Source: a virus. From it: a stretch of DNA of 41,113 bases. Below are positions 1 to 6,677 of this stretch, piece after piece. The notes under the pieces are model-generated. The model was not told the origin of the DNA and ran no database searches. It worked only from the letters and a program-made list of their open reading frames with translations. The translations under genes were made by a program, and so were the position numbers. The stretch is from the IMG/VR virus record IMGVR_UViG_3300024319_000619, positions 1 to 41,113 of that record; one strand, 5' to 3'. The number at the start of each line of letters is the position of its first letter. The first letter of the stretch is position 1.

Positions 1-297
1 GTTTACAGTCTATTTTAACGGAAGGTGCCTTCGTAGATGGTGATAAGACTAAGCTTGATGGGATCACAGGAACTAATACAGGAGATCAAGACCTGTCTGG
101 TTTACAGTCTATTTTAACGGAAGGTGCCTTCGTAGATGGTGATAAGACTAAGCTTGATGGGATCACAGGAACTAATACAGGAGATCAAGACCTGTCTGGT
201 TTACAGTCTATTTTAACGGAAGGTGCTTTTGTCGATGGAGACAAGACTAAGTTGGATGGAATCACTGGAACAAATACAGGAGATCAAGACCTTTCAG
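1..297 (+). repeat. Three tandem 99-bp repeats coding 33 residues each
   Basis: Copies lie at 1-99, 100-198 and 199-297. The first two are identical at every base; the third differs mainly at synonymous sites. The unit is in frame with the fibre gene. The window begins at a unit boundary, so the true number of copies cannot be known from this sequence. Confidence 0.95.
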
Positions 298-770
298 CAC
301 TAGCAACAAAAGCTAACGTGTTAGAGTTAGATAATACAGTTTCATTTACCCCTTCTGCAGACTTTCATCCAGCAACTAAGAAATATGTAGATGATAACGC
401 TGGCGGAGGCCCTTCTGGCACTACACTTTCAGGCACCACAGCAAATGCCACACCAACAGAAATCTTTGTAGATGGAACATCACCTAATAGAGTGGATGTC
501 GCTACTGGTTCAACAATTACCTTCTCTGCCTTAGTCGCAGCAAGATCTGCCACTGAAAGCGCTGGTTACAAGATCGAGGGTGTCATTAAGAATGATGCTG
601 GAACAGCCGAATTAGTTGGTGTTGTAGCTAAAACAGTTTTCGCCGAAGAAGATACGGCTTGGGACATTACAGTAACTGCGGCTAATAACGCGCTTACCTT
701 TATTGTAACTGGTGATAGTGCTGATTCGGTATCTTGGGAGGTGACTCTCAATAAGACTGAAGCAGCCTAA
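1..770 (+). CDS. Phage tail-fibre-like protein, 3' part (5' end outside the window)
   Basis: The frame is open from the left edge (first full codon at base 3), so the true start lies upstream; the internal ATG at 252 is not a credible start because it sits inside a repeat. The visible part opens with three 33-residue repeats containing GTNTGDQDLS, a motif common in tail-fibre and adhesin proteins of environmental phages. Then comes a segment with FTPSADFHPATKKYVDD, a typical fibre signature, a Gly/Thr-rich linker, and a roughly 100-residue beta-rich C-terminal domain with no Cys and many Thr, Val and Ala. It is followed three bases later by a leucine-rich-repeat gene, so it belongs to the tail-fibre operon. 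A role in host attachment is inferred from the repeats and neighbours. The family is not named with certainty. Confidence 0.7.
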   Translation, partial: LQSILTEGAFVDGDKTKLDGITGTNTGDQDLSGLQSILTEGAFVDGDKTKLDGITGTNTGDQDLSGLQSILTEGAFVDGDKTKLDGITGTNTGDQDLSALATKANVLELDNTVSFTPSADFHPATKKYVDDNAGGGPSGTTLSGTTANATPTEIFVDGTSPNRVDVATGSTITFSALVAARSATESAGYKIEGVIKNDAGTAELVGVVAKTVFAEEDTAWDITVTAANNALTFIVTGDSADSVSWEVTLNKTEAA

Positions 771-773
771 ATT

Positions 774-1484
774 ATGAACCAAGTATTCAAAGGAGACGTA
801 ACTAACAATGTAGTCGAGCTTAACTTACAAGCTGGGGCTACTAACATTGGGACTCCTACTGTTGCATATGATGGCACTAATAATGGTGAGATTGCCGTGC
901 AGGTAATGGGTGATATTACTTCTAGCAGTCGGTTTTCGGGAGATGGCACATTAAAAGGGTTAGTAATTGGCACATCATGTACGAGTATTGGTAGCTATGC
1001 TTTTTATCAATGCCAAAACCTAAATGGTTCATTGGTCATTCCAGATAGTGTTACGACTATTGGAGATCTTGCTTTTTATTATTGTTCTGGCTTTACTGGT
1101 TCGCTGACTATTCCTAATAGTGTTACTAGTATTGGGAATGTTGCTTTTAGTGTTTGCTCAGGCTTTAACGGTTCATTGACTATTCCAGATAGTGTTACAA
1201 GTATTGGGAGTAATGCTTTTTTTTATTGCACTGGCTTTACTGGCTCGTTAACCATTGGAAATAGTGTTACGACTATTGGAGATTTTGCTTTTCGTGGTTG
1301 CTCTGGCTTAACCGCTGTATACACCAACACTCCAGCTTCTAGTTTCACAGGATCAAACGCTTTAGCAGGCACCACTTTCTCTACCATATACACTGGTCCA
1401 AATGCAACTGGCTACACCTCTACATTCCAAGGAAGAACAGGCTTGACAATATCTCCTTGGACTAATTACCCTAACATCCCGTAA
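774..1484 (+). CDS. BspA-type leucine-rich-repeat protein, paralogue 1
   Basis: A 236-residue protein in three parts. The N-terminal cap of about 60 residues (MNQVFKGDVTNNVVELNL, then a short beta-rich stretch) is shared with the two later paralogues. Five LRR units of 24 to 25 residues follow (LTIPxSVTxIGxxAFxxCxG), the BspA or Treponema-type LRR_5 pattern. The C-terminal tail of about 50 residues (YTGPNATGY, FQGRTGLTI) is also shared. There is no signal peptide, unlike secreted bacterial BspA proteins, which fits a virion component. It sits between a fibre protein and a DUF4376 protein. LRR proteins of this type bind other proteins or glycans; a receptor-binding role is inferred. It has the fewest units of the three paralogues. 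No Shine-Dalgarno sequence precedes the ATG. Confidence 0.85.
   Translation: MNQVFKGDVTNNVVELNLQAGATNIGTPTVAYDGTNNGEIAVQVMGDITSSSRFSGDGTLKGLVIGTSCTSIGSYAFYQCQNLNGSLVIPDSVTTIGDLAFYYCSGFTGSLTIPNSVTSIGNVAFSVCSGFNGSLTIPDSVTSIGSNAFFYCTGFTGSLTIGNSVTTIGDFAFRGCSGLTAVYTNTPASSFTGSNALAGTTFSTIYTGPNATGYTSTFQGRTGLTISPWTNYPNIP
951..1313 (+). repeat. LRR array, 5 units of 72 bp (first 75 bp)
   Basis: Direct repeats coding GSLTIPxSVTxIGxxAFxxC units. Scaffold codons are nearly invariant, while the two codons after IG (plus or minus one) and the two between AF and C vary from unit to unit. Confidence 0.95.
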
Positions 1485-1514
1485 CTAACACAAAAATTTT
1501 AACTAAATAACAAT

Positions 1515-2081
1515 ATGAAATACGCAATCACAGGTCCAAAAGGGGCAATTTTTAACATAGTAGATGTAGAGCCAACAGACTCTCCACACTATAGTGAAAT
1601 TTCTGATGCTGATGCAGCTACAGTAGAAGCTAGTGAGGGTAGATTCTTTATCGTTGATGGTGTTCTAACGACACAAGAAGAATTCAGAGCAGCTAAACAA
1701 CAAGAAAGATATGAAGCACAAATCACTGAGTTTGGTGCTGATATTGATGGTGCAAAGGTATTCGTAAGAGATCACTTCGCCAGTAAGAGATATGATTTTG
1801 AAGTAGGTGGTATTAATGTTGGTGGTATTGACGTAAGAACTGATAGACTTACAGTTGACCGTATCTACCAAGCAAGGTTTTTAGCTAGCGAGGATAATAC
1901 ATTTACTACTGATTGGAAACTCAGTAATGGTGTGTTTTTGACAATCGATGCCGCAACTATTACTGCAATTTCTGATGGAGTTACCGCACACATTAAGGAA
2001 TCATTTCAGAGAGAAAAAGCCGCCAACGTTTCAATCGACGCTGCAACTACACTAGCAGAACTACAGGCAATTACTTGGTAA
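1515..2081 (+). CDS. DUF4376-like tail protein
   Basis: A 188-residue protein. The N-terminal half holds a short beta-rich segment and a helical stretch (EEFRAAKQQERYEAQITEFG). The C-terminal half has the DUF4376 pattern: VGGINVGGIDVRTDRLTVDRIYQA, then WKLSNGVFLTIDAATITAI and a final helix ending FQREKAANVSIDAATTLAEL. DUF4376 proteins are found in phage tail-fibre regions, often at the end of fibre genes or as fibre-assembly-like partners. The gene sits between LRR paralogues 1 and 2, separated from the first by 30 A/T-rich bases and from the second by one base. A tail or fibre-associated role follows from both family and position; the exact function is unknown. Confidence 0.7.
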   Translation: MKYAITGPKGAIFNIVDVEPTDSPHYSEISDADAATVEASEGRFFIVDGVLTTQEEFRAAKQQERYEAQITEFGADIDGAKVFVRDHFASKRYDFEVGGINVGGIDVRTDRLTVDRIYQARFLASEDNTFTTDWKLSNGVFLTIDAATITAISDGVTAHIKESFQREKAANVSIDAATTLAELQAITW

Positions 2082-2082
2082 T

Positions 2083-3240
2083 ATGAGTAAAACATACAAA
2101 GGAGATGTGACAGGTAATGTCGTCGAGCTTAATTTGCTTGATGCCAACGAAAGCACGTTGCCAAATCTTGGCACTCCTACTGTTGTTACACGTAATACTG
2201 GGCCGAATGATGTGACGCAAGTTGTTGGTGATATTACCTCTAGTAGTGGATTTTATTTTGACACTTCCGCTAAAGGGTTAGTAATTGGCACATCATGTAC
2301 AACTATTGGGAGTAATGCTTTTTATTATTGCCAAAACCTAACTGGTTCGCTGACTATTCCTAATAGTGTTACGAGTATTGGGGATAGTGCTTTTCGTAGT
2401 TGCGCTGGCTTTAACGGTTCATTGACCATTGGAAATAGTGTTACTAGTATTGGGAATGTTGCTTTTGGTCTTTGCTCAGGCTTTAACGGTTCATTGACCA
2501 TTCCAGATAGTGTTGCAAGTATTGGTAGTTCTGCTTTTCTGGGTTGCACTGGCTTAACTGGTTCATTGACCATTGGAAATAGTGTTACAACTATTGGGAA
2601 TTATGCTTTTTATGATTGCCAAGGCTTAACTGGTTCATTAACTATTGGAAACAGTGTTACAAGTATTGGGTTGTATGCTTTTGGTTTTTGCACTGGCTTT
2701 ACTGGTTCATTAACTATTGGAAACAGTGTTACGAGTATTGGGAGTTATGCTTTTTATCGATGCTCTGGCTTAACTGGTTCATTAACTATTCCAGATAGCG
2801 TTACGACTATTGGGAGTTATGCTTTTAATCAATGCTCTGACTTTGATGGTTCATTAACTATTGGAAACAGTGTTACGAGTATTGGGAGTTTTGCTTTTTA
2901 TCAATGCTCTGGCTTAACTGGTTCATTAACCATTCCGAATAGTGTTACGAGTATTGGGAGTCTTGCTTTTTATCAATGCTCTGGCTTAACTGGTTCAGCA
3001 ATCATACCAGATAGTGTTACAACTATTGGGAGTTATGCTTTTCAGAATTGCTCTAGCTTAACTGCTCTTTACACCAACACACCAGCAACATCTTGGACAG
3101 GTGCTAATGCTTTAAACAAAACCACATTCTCTACTATATATACAGGTCCAAATGCTACTGGTTATACATCATCGTTCCAAGGAAGAACTGGACTAACAAT
3201 AGTCAACTGGGACAACTATCCTAACCCAATCCCTAACTAA
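2083..3240 (+). CDS. BspA-type leucine-rich-repeat protein, paralogue 2 (longest)
   Basis: A 385-residue protein with the same plan as paralogue 1: cap (MSKTYKGDVTGNVVELNL), 11 LRR units of 24 to 25 residues, and a shared C-terminal tail ending NWDNYPNPIPN. Residues between AF and C differ from unit to unit (YY, RS, GL, LG, YD, GF, YR, NQ, YQ, QN), while the scaffold is almost constant. Units alternate between IPDS, IPNS and IGNS versions, as if assembled from a small set of cassettes. There is no signal peptide or membrane segment. The ATG lies one base after the previous stop, and the next paralogue starts two bases after this stop. A role as a receptor-binding or adhesin tip protein is inferred. 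Confidence 0.85.
   Translation: MSKTYKGDVTGNVVELNLLDANESTLPNLGTPTVVTRNTGPNDVTQVVGDITSSSGFYFDTSAKGLVIGTSCTTIGSNAFYYCQNLTGSLTIPNSVTSIGDSAFRSCAGFNGSLTIGNSVTSIGNVAFGLCSGFNGSLTIPDSVASIGSSAFLGCTGLTGSLTIGNSVTTIGNYAFYDCQGLTGSLTIGNSVTSIGLYAFGFCTGFTGSLTIGNSVTSIGSYAFYRCSGLTGSLTIPDSVTTIGSYAFNQCSDFDGSLTIGNSVTSIGSFAFYQCSGLTGSLTIPNSVTSIGSLAFYQCSGLTGSAIIPDSVTTIGSYAFQNCSSLTALYTNTPATSWTGANALNKTTFSTIYTGPNATGYTSSFQGRTGLTIVNWDNYPNPIPN
2269..3063 (+). repeat. LRR array, 11 units of 72 bp (first 75 bp)
   Basis: Eleven direct repeats in frame. Many neighbouring units share long identical stretches, such as the segments coding GSLTIGNSVTSIG, which suggests recent duplication or conversion. Confidence 0.95.
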
Positions 3241-3242
3241 CA

Positions 3243-4241
3243 ATGAGCAAAGTATTCCAAGGAACAACCACCAACAATGTCACTGAACTCACCCTGCAGA
3301 ATGAGGGCGGCAATATAGGAACGCAGACTATTGTTTGGGATGGTACCCAAGGCACTATTGATCAAGTGATCGGGGATATCCCTGATAACTGGAAGGATGG
3401 TGATGGCTCTTTAAAACAATTACAGATTGGAAGTTCGTGCACAAGTATTGGCAGTCATGCTTTTTATTATTGTAGTGGGTTTACTGGCGCATTAACTATT
3501 CCTAATAGCGTTACGAGTATTAAGTTTCAAGCTTTTGAAAATTGCTCTGGCTTAACTGGTTCGTTAACTATTCCTGATAGTGTGACATTCATTGGGTATG
3601 CTGCTTTTAAAGGTTGCTCTGGCCTTAACGGTTCATTAACCTTACCTACTAATCCTAACTTCACAAGTATTAGGAATAGTGCTTTTCGTAGTTGCACTGG
3701 CTTAACTGGTTCATTAGTTATTCCAGATAGTGTTACGACTATTGATGATTTTAGTTTTCGTAATTGTGGCTTTACTGGTTCATTAACTATTCCAGATAGT
3801 GTGATAAGTATTGGGTATGCTGCTTTTCAAGGTTGCTCAGGTTTTAATAGTTCATTAACCATTCCGAATAGTGTTACAACTATTAGCGGTCAAGCTTTTG
3901 AAAATTGCTCTGGCTTAACTGGTTCGTTAACTATTCCTGATAGTGTGACATTCATTGGGTATGCTGCTTTTCAAGGTTGCTCAGGTTTTAATAGTTCATT
4001 AACCATTCCGAATAGTGTTACAACTATTGGGACTTATGCTTTTCAGAATTGCTCTAGCTTAACTGCTCTTTACACCAACACACCAGCAACATCTTGGACA
4101 GGTGCTAATGCTTTAAACAACACCACCTTCACTACCATATACACAGGTCCAAATGCTACTGGTTACACATCATCGTTCCAAGGAAGAACTGGCTTAACAA
4201 TATCTCCTTGGACTAATTACCCTAACCCAATTCCAAATTAA
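3243..4241 (+). CDS. BspA-type leucine-rich-repeat protein, paralogue 3
   Basis: A 332-residue protein with a more diverged cap (MSKVFQGTTTNNVTELTL), nine LRR units and a tail nearly identical to that of paralogue 2. Two units have irregular lengths: 26 residues with LPTNPNFTSI, and 23 residues with the Ser before GFT missing. Exact internal copies are present: 81 bp at 3528-3608 recurs at 3891-3971, and 75 bp at 3810-3884 recurs at 3954-4028. Array remodelling by recombination is therefore recent. It is the last gene of the fibre cluster; a run of seven T follows the stop at 4250-4256, without a clear hairpin. The receptor-binding role is inferred. Confidence 0.85.
   Translation: MSKVFQGTTTNNVTELTLQNEGGNIGTQTIVWDGTQGTIDQVIGDIPDNWKDGDGSLKQLQIGSSCTSIGSHAFYYCSGFTGALTIPNSVTSIKFQAFENCSGLTGSLTIPDSVTFIGYAAFKGCSGLNGSLTLPTNPNFTSIRNSAFRSCTGLTGSLVIPDSVTTIDDFSFRNCGFTGSLTIPDSVISIGYAAFQGCSGFNSSLTIPNSVTTISGQAFENCSGLTGSLTIPDSVTFIGYAAFQGCSGFNSSLTIPNSVTTIGTYAFQNCSSLTALYTNTPATSWTGANALNNTTFTTIYTGPNATGYTSSFQGRTGLTISPWTNYPNPIPN
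3411..4064 (+). repeat. LRR array, 9 units, with exact internal duplications
   Basis: The units are mostly 72 bp. Two pairs of perfect copies are 363 bp apart (five units plus 3 bp, passing through the 78-bp and 69-bp units) and 144 bp apart (two units). Confidence 0.95.
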
Positions 4242-4244
4242 GTA

Positions 4245-4274
4245 TTGTCTTTTTTTAATTAGTATATATATACT
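4245..4274 (+). promoter_or_regulatory. Promoter P1 before sulfotransferase 1
   Basis: A -35-like TTGTCT at 4245-4250, an 18-base gap and a -10-like TATACT at 4269-4274. Only five bases separate the -10 box from the ATG at 4280, so the transcript should start at or next to the start codon. Confidence 0.5.
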
Positions 4275-4277
4275 AAT
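4258..4277. promoter_or_regulatory. Perfect 20-bp AT-rich palindrome over the P1 -10 box
   Basis: ATTAGTATAT followed by ATATACTAAT: all ten base pairs match with no spacer. It covers the -10 box of P1, which is where a repressor operator could act; it could also form a cruciform. No regulator gene next to it suggests which. Confidence 0.5.
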
Positions 4278-4279
4278 AT

Positions 4280-5077
4280 ATGAAAACAGTTCATTTCACA
4301 TCTGGTCTTCCTAGAGCTTGCTCTACTCTTCTACAAAACTTACTAGCCCAAAACCCAAAGGTTCATGCTACTGCTACATCTGGCATCCATGAGATCGGTT
4401 ACATTGCAAGAGACTTCTTTGAAACAGAGGAATTTAAAACATTTAAGAACCCACTAGATGGTGAAAGACAATATCACAACTTTCTTAGAGGTGGTATTAA
4501 AAGCGCATTTGATGGCGACACTGATAGACCAGTTGTTGTAGACAAGTGCAGATCATGGATTGGGCATCTTGATCAATTGTTTCAAGTGTTTCCAGATGCT
4601 AAAGTATTAGTACCAGTGAGAGATGTTCGCGGCATCCTATCTAGTTTTGAGAAGATGAGAATCAAACACCCATCAAGGTTTGTTGGGGTGGAGAAACAAA
4701 ACCCCCAAAGCTGGACAACTGTTGAGAAGAGATCACAGGGATGGCTACAAATGCCGCCGCTTGGCATCGCCGTAGAAAGGCTTCATGACGCGATTAAGCG
4801 CCACAAAGACAAGCTTCACTTTGTTCACGCAGAAGATCTAACAACAGACCCTGTAGAAACAATGAACGCAGTCTGGGACTATCTAGAGATGGATAGGTTC
4901 GAGATTAATCCCCTCAATGTAGAACAGTATACAGATGAGCATGAGCTAGGTTGGCCATATGGCGAGCATAAGATCCGCAATGTTGTTAAGCCATTGAAGC
5001 CAGATTGGCATGAAGTTTTGGGGAGAGAGTTCTCAGAGCAGATTAAACAGTCGTTTGATTGGATAAATGATCTTTAA
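4280..5077 (+). CDS. Sulfotransferase 1 (PAPS-dependent family)
   Basis: A 265-residue protein of the sulfotransferase fold. The 5'-phosphosulfate-binding loop is GLPRACSTLL at residues 9-18, just after the first beta strand. The 3'-phosphate-binding segment is VLVPVRDVRGILSSFEK, with Arg114 and Ser121/122 in the expected places. The family moves a sulfo group from PAPS to sugars, proteins or small molecules. The substrate cannot be read from the sequence; host surface glycans or virion proteins are candidates, given the place right after the LRR fibre genes. The loop has Ala-Cys where its paralogue at 5298 has the more usual Ser-Gly. No signal peptide is seen, so it should act in the cytoplasm. 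It has its own promoter-like site, P1. Confidence 0.82.
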   Translation: MKTVHFTSGLPRACSTLLQNLLAQNPKVHATATSGIHEIGYIARDFFETEEFKTFKNPLDGERQYHNFLRGGIKSAFDGDTDRPVVVDKCRSWIGHLDQLFQVFPDAKVLVPVRDVRGILSSFEKMRIKHPSRFVGVEKQNPQSWTTVEKRSQGWLQMPPLGIAVERLHDAIKRHKDKLHFVHAEDLTTDPVETMNAVWDYLEMDRFEINPLNVEQYTDEHELGWPYGEHKIRNVVKPLKPDWHEVLGREFSEQIKQSFDWINDL

Positions 5078-5169
5078 AAAACATTATTCAGCGGATATTG
5101 AGCGTTTTAGTTATAAATTTGATGAACGATGATATGACAATGTTATATAATATTGTGTAATATACATAT

Positions 5170-5257
5170 ATGAGCTGTGGCACTAACAGAAAACCAAATC
5201 AAAGCCTTATATAATGATGGCAACGCTTTAGATTATAGCGAAACAACTTGGAGATAA
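5170..5257 (+). pseudogene. Relic of the C-terminal end of a LamG/concanavalin-like domain
   Basis: From 5177 to 5257 one frame reads VALTENQIKALYNDGNALDYSETTWR and stop. LT..QI.ALYN.GN.L.Y is the usual end of a LamG-like lectin domain in fibre and surface proteins. A TGA lies in the same frame at 5171-5173 and nothing upstream continues the domain, so only about 26 codons remain. Another frame has an ATG at 5170 that ends after 14 codons. This looks like what is left of a deleted or replaced fibre gene. Confidence 0.55.
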
Positions 5258-5262
5258 AATCC

Positions 5263-5291
5263 TCGACCCTGAACCCTAAAACCTTTATCCT
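5263..5291 (+). promoter_or_regulatory. Promoter P2 before sulfotransferase 2 and the lysis genes
   Basis: A -35-like TCGACC at 5263-5268, a 17-base gap, and a -10-like TATCCT at 5286-5291 lying six bases before the ATG at 5298. The surrounding sequence resembles P4 at 13064 (GATAA, TCCTC, GACCCTGA, CCT in the same order), which supports it as a true element. Confidence 0.5.
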
Positions 5292-5297
5292 GAGCCC

Positions 5298-6104
5298 ATG
5301 TCAAAGGATATACACTTCGTCTGCGGCCTACCAAGGAGCGGCTCGACCCTGCTCTGCAACCTTCTAGCACAGCACCCCGACGTCCACACTACCCCCACCA
5401 GCGCGTGCCATGAGTCTTTGTTCGTGTTACGAAATAACTGGAACCAGTGGCTGGAGCACAAAGCCTCTAAGGATTTAGCGGATGACAAGAACTTGCAGCG
5501 TGTGATGCACGCCATGATCCATGCTTACCATGATACTGATAAGCCCGTGGTTATAGATAAAGGCCGTGGCTGGACTAGTTTGCTCGAGATGGCAGAGTTT
5601 GCATTAGGTAGAAAAGCTAAGGTTTTAGTTCCAGTCCGCAACATTAGCCAGATTGTTTCCAGTATGGAGAAGCTGCACCGTAAAGCAGCACACAAGAAAC
5701 AGGATAGTGGTGACTATTTTGCGGCACAAACTGTAGATGGGAGGGCTAATCAAGTCCTAGCCAAAGACGGCGTGCTTGGTTTAGCTTACAACCGCCTTAA
5801 AGATGCGGCTCAGCGCGGACTCGCTGATCGATTATTGCTGGTCGAGTTTGATGCACTTACCTCTAAGCCTACCGAAACCATGGCAGAAGTATGGGATTTC
5901 CTCGGGATGGAGGCACCAGAACACAACTTCAACAACGTAGAGCAGACCACAACGGAGGACGACAGCGTCCACGGTCTTGACTTGCACACAATCCGACCTA
6001 TAATAGAACCTGTCCCAGACGACAGCGAAGAAGTTCTAGGCACCACCTTGTGTAAGACATTAGAAGGCGCTGAATTTTGGAGACCTGCTTCACCCCCAGC
6101 CTGA
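5298..6104 (+). CDS. Sulfotransferase 2 (PAPS-dependent family)
   Basis: A 268-residue paralogue of the protein at 4280. The phosphosulfate loop GLPRSGSTLL at residues 10-19 matches the family consensus, and the 3'-phosphate segment VLVPVRNISQIVSSMEK has Arg114 and Ser121/122 at the same positions as the paralogue. The central and C-terminal parts align with sulfotransferase 1 (FLGMEAPEHNFNNVEQ against YLEMDRFEINPLNVEQ). Its codon use looks richer in G and C than that of its paralogue, so the two may have been acquired separately rather than by recent duplication. It heads a compact run of genes leading into the lysis cassette. The substrate is unknown. The start is fixed by promoter P2 ending six bases upstream. 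Confidence 0.85.
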   Translation: MSKDIHFVCGLPRSGSTLLCNLLAQHPDVHTTPTSACHESLFVLRNNWNQWLEHKASKDLADDKNLQRVMHAMIHAYHDTDKPVVIDKGRGWTSLLEMAEFALGRKAKVLVPVRNISQIVSSMEKLHRKAAHKKQDSGDYFAAQTVDGRANQVLAKDGVLGLAYNRLKDAAQRGLADRLLLVEFDALTSKPTETMAEVWDFLGMEAPEHNFNNVEQTTTEDDSVHGLDLHTIRPIIEPVPDDSEEVLGTTLCKTLEGAEFWRPASPPA

Positions 6105-6106
6105 AC

Positions 6107-6523
6107 ATGACACCCCCAAATCCAGACCTGCACACATACTACGACGGCGAACTAGGAGAGCGAGTGTTCTATTCTTGTGAGCCTATTGCTTACGACAGTG
6201 GACAAGAGCCTTTAATTGTAGTCCCACCCAAATTTATTAGCAATGGTCTGTCAATCCCACGTGCTGCACAGCCTTTAATCAATACCCCAAAAGCCCCAGA
6301 GTGGGTGGGCGCAGGGATCTTACATGATTGGCTTTATGCCAAAGTGGAACGACATGAAAACATATCCCGTAGAAAATGCGACCGCATCTTCTTGCTGTTC
6401 ATGAAACTGTATGGCGTAGGGATCATTAAGCGTAGAATCATTTACTGGGCAGTCAGAGCAGCTGGCCGCCTTGCATTCCGAAAGAAAACCCCAAAATTCG
6501 CAACCCATAACCACCATGATTAA
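6107..6523 (+). CDS. DUF1353 family protein
   Basis: A 138-residue protein. The pattern PPKFISNGLSIPRA, WVGAGILHDWLY, RRKCDRIFLLFMK and a final helix WAVRAAGRLAF is that of DUF1353. This small protein family is common in phage lysis and tail-end regions and has no proven biochemical role. The ATG at 6107 is preferred over one at 6077 because it lies two bases after the previous stop and removes a 30-base overlap. The end overlaps the next gene by eight bases. A link with lysis is inferred from the neighbours only. Confidence 0.75.
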   Translation: MTPPNPDLHTYYDGELGERVFYSCEPIAYDSGQEPLIVVPPKFISNGLSIPRAAQPLINTPKAPEWVGAGILHDWLYAKVERHENISRRKCDRIFLLFMKLYGVGIIKRRIIYWAVRAAGRLAFRKKTPKFATHNHHD

Positions 6524-6677
6524 ATACATATTAGTAGCATTAGCAACCCTAGCACTCGCAGCATGTGAGGGCCTTAGCGTCAACCTTGACAACGACAAGT
6601 TCAAAGGCTCTTATTCCGCCAAAGGTGGGTTAGTTATTTCTCCTCAAGCAATTCGTATTATCGAGCCAGCTAAATGA
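6516..6677 (+). CDS. Small lipoprotein, candidate outer-membrane spanin
   Basis: A 53-residue protein. Residues 1-17 form a lipoprotein signal peptide (MIKYILVALATLALAAC) with lipobox LAAC, so Cys17 would be lipidated. About 36 residues remain (EGLSVNLDNDKFKGSYSAKGG...), with no membrane segment and few prolines. It overlaps the DUF1353 gene by eight bases and the amidase gene by four. The size and place within a lysis cassette suggest an outer-membrane spanin (Rz1-like), but Rz1 proteins are usually Pro-rich and no inner-membrane partner is evident, so a superinfection-exclusion or other small lipoprotein is equally possible. The ATG at 6516 is chosen over 6471 because it begins the signal peptide directly. 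Confidence 0.65.
   Translation: MIKYILVALATLALAACEGLSVNLDNDKFKGSYSAKGGLVISPQAIRIIEPAK

Larger units (their letters stand above)
5078..5297. other. Longest intergenic stretch (220 bp)
   Basis: This is the longest non-coding interval of the window. Its first 90 bases are AT-rich and include TTATATAATATTGTG. It then holds the LamG-like relic, and ends with promoter P2. No RNA gene was recognised. Confidence 0.6.

Noticed and set aside
2325-2798. Frames of repeated Pro/Leu or Trp/Tyr units in the LRR array
   Set aside because: They only mirror the 72-bp repeats in other frames.
774-4241. CRISPR array or diversity-generating retroelement
   Set aside because: The repeats are in frame and coding with no spacers, and no reverse transcriptase or template repeat was seen in the window.
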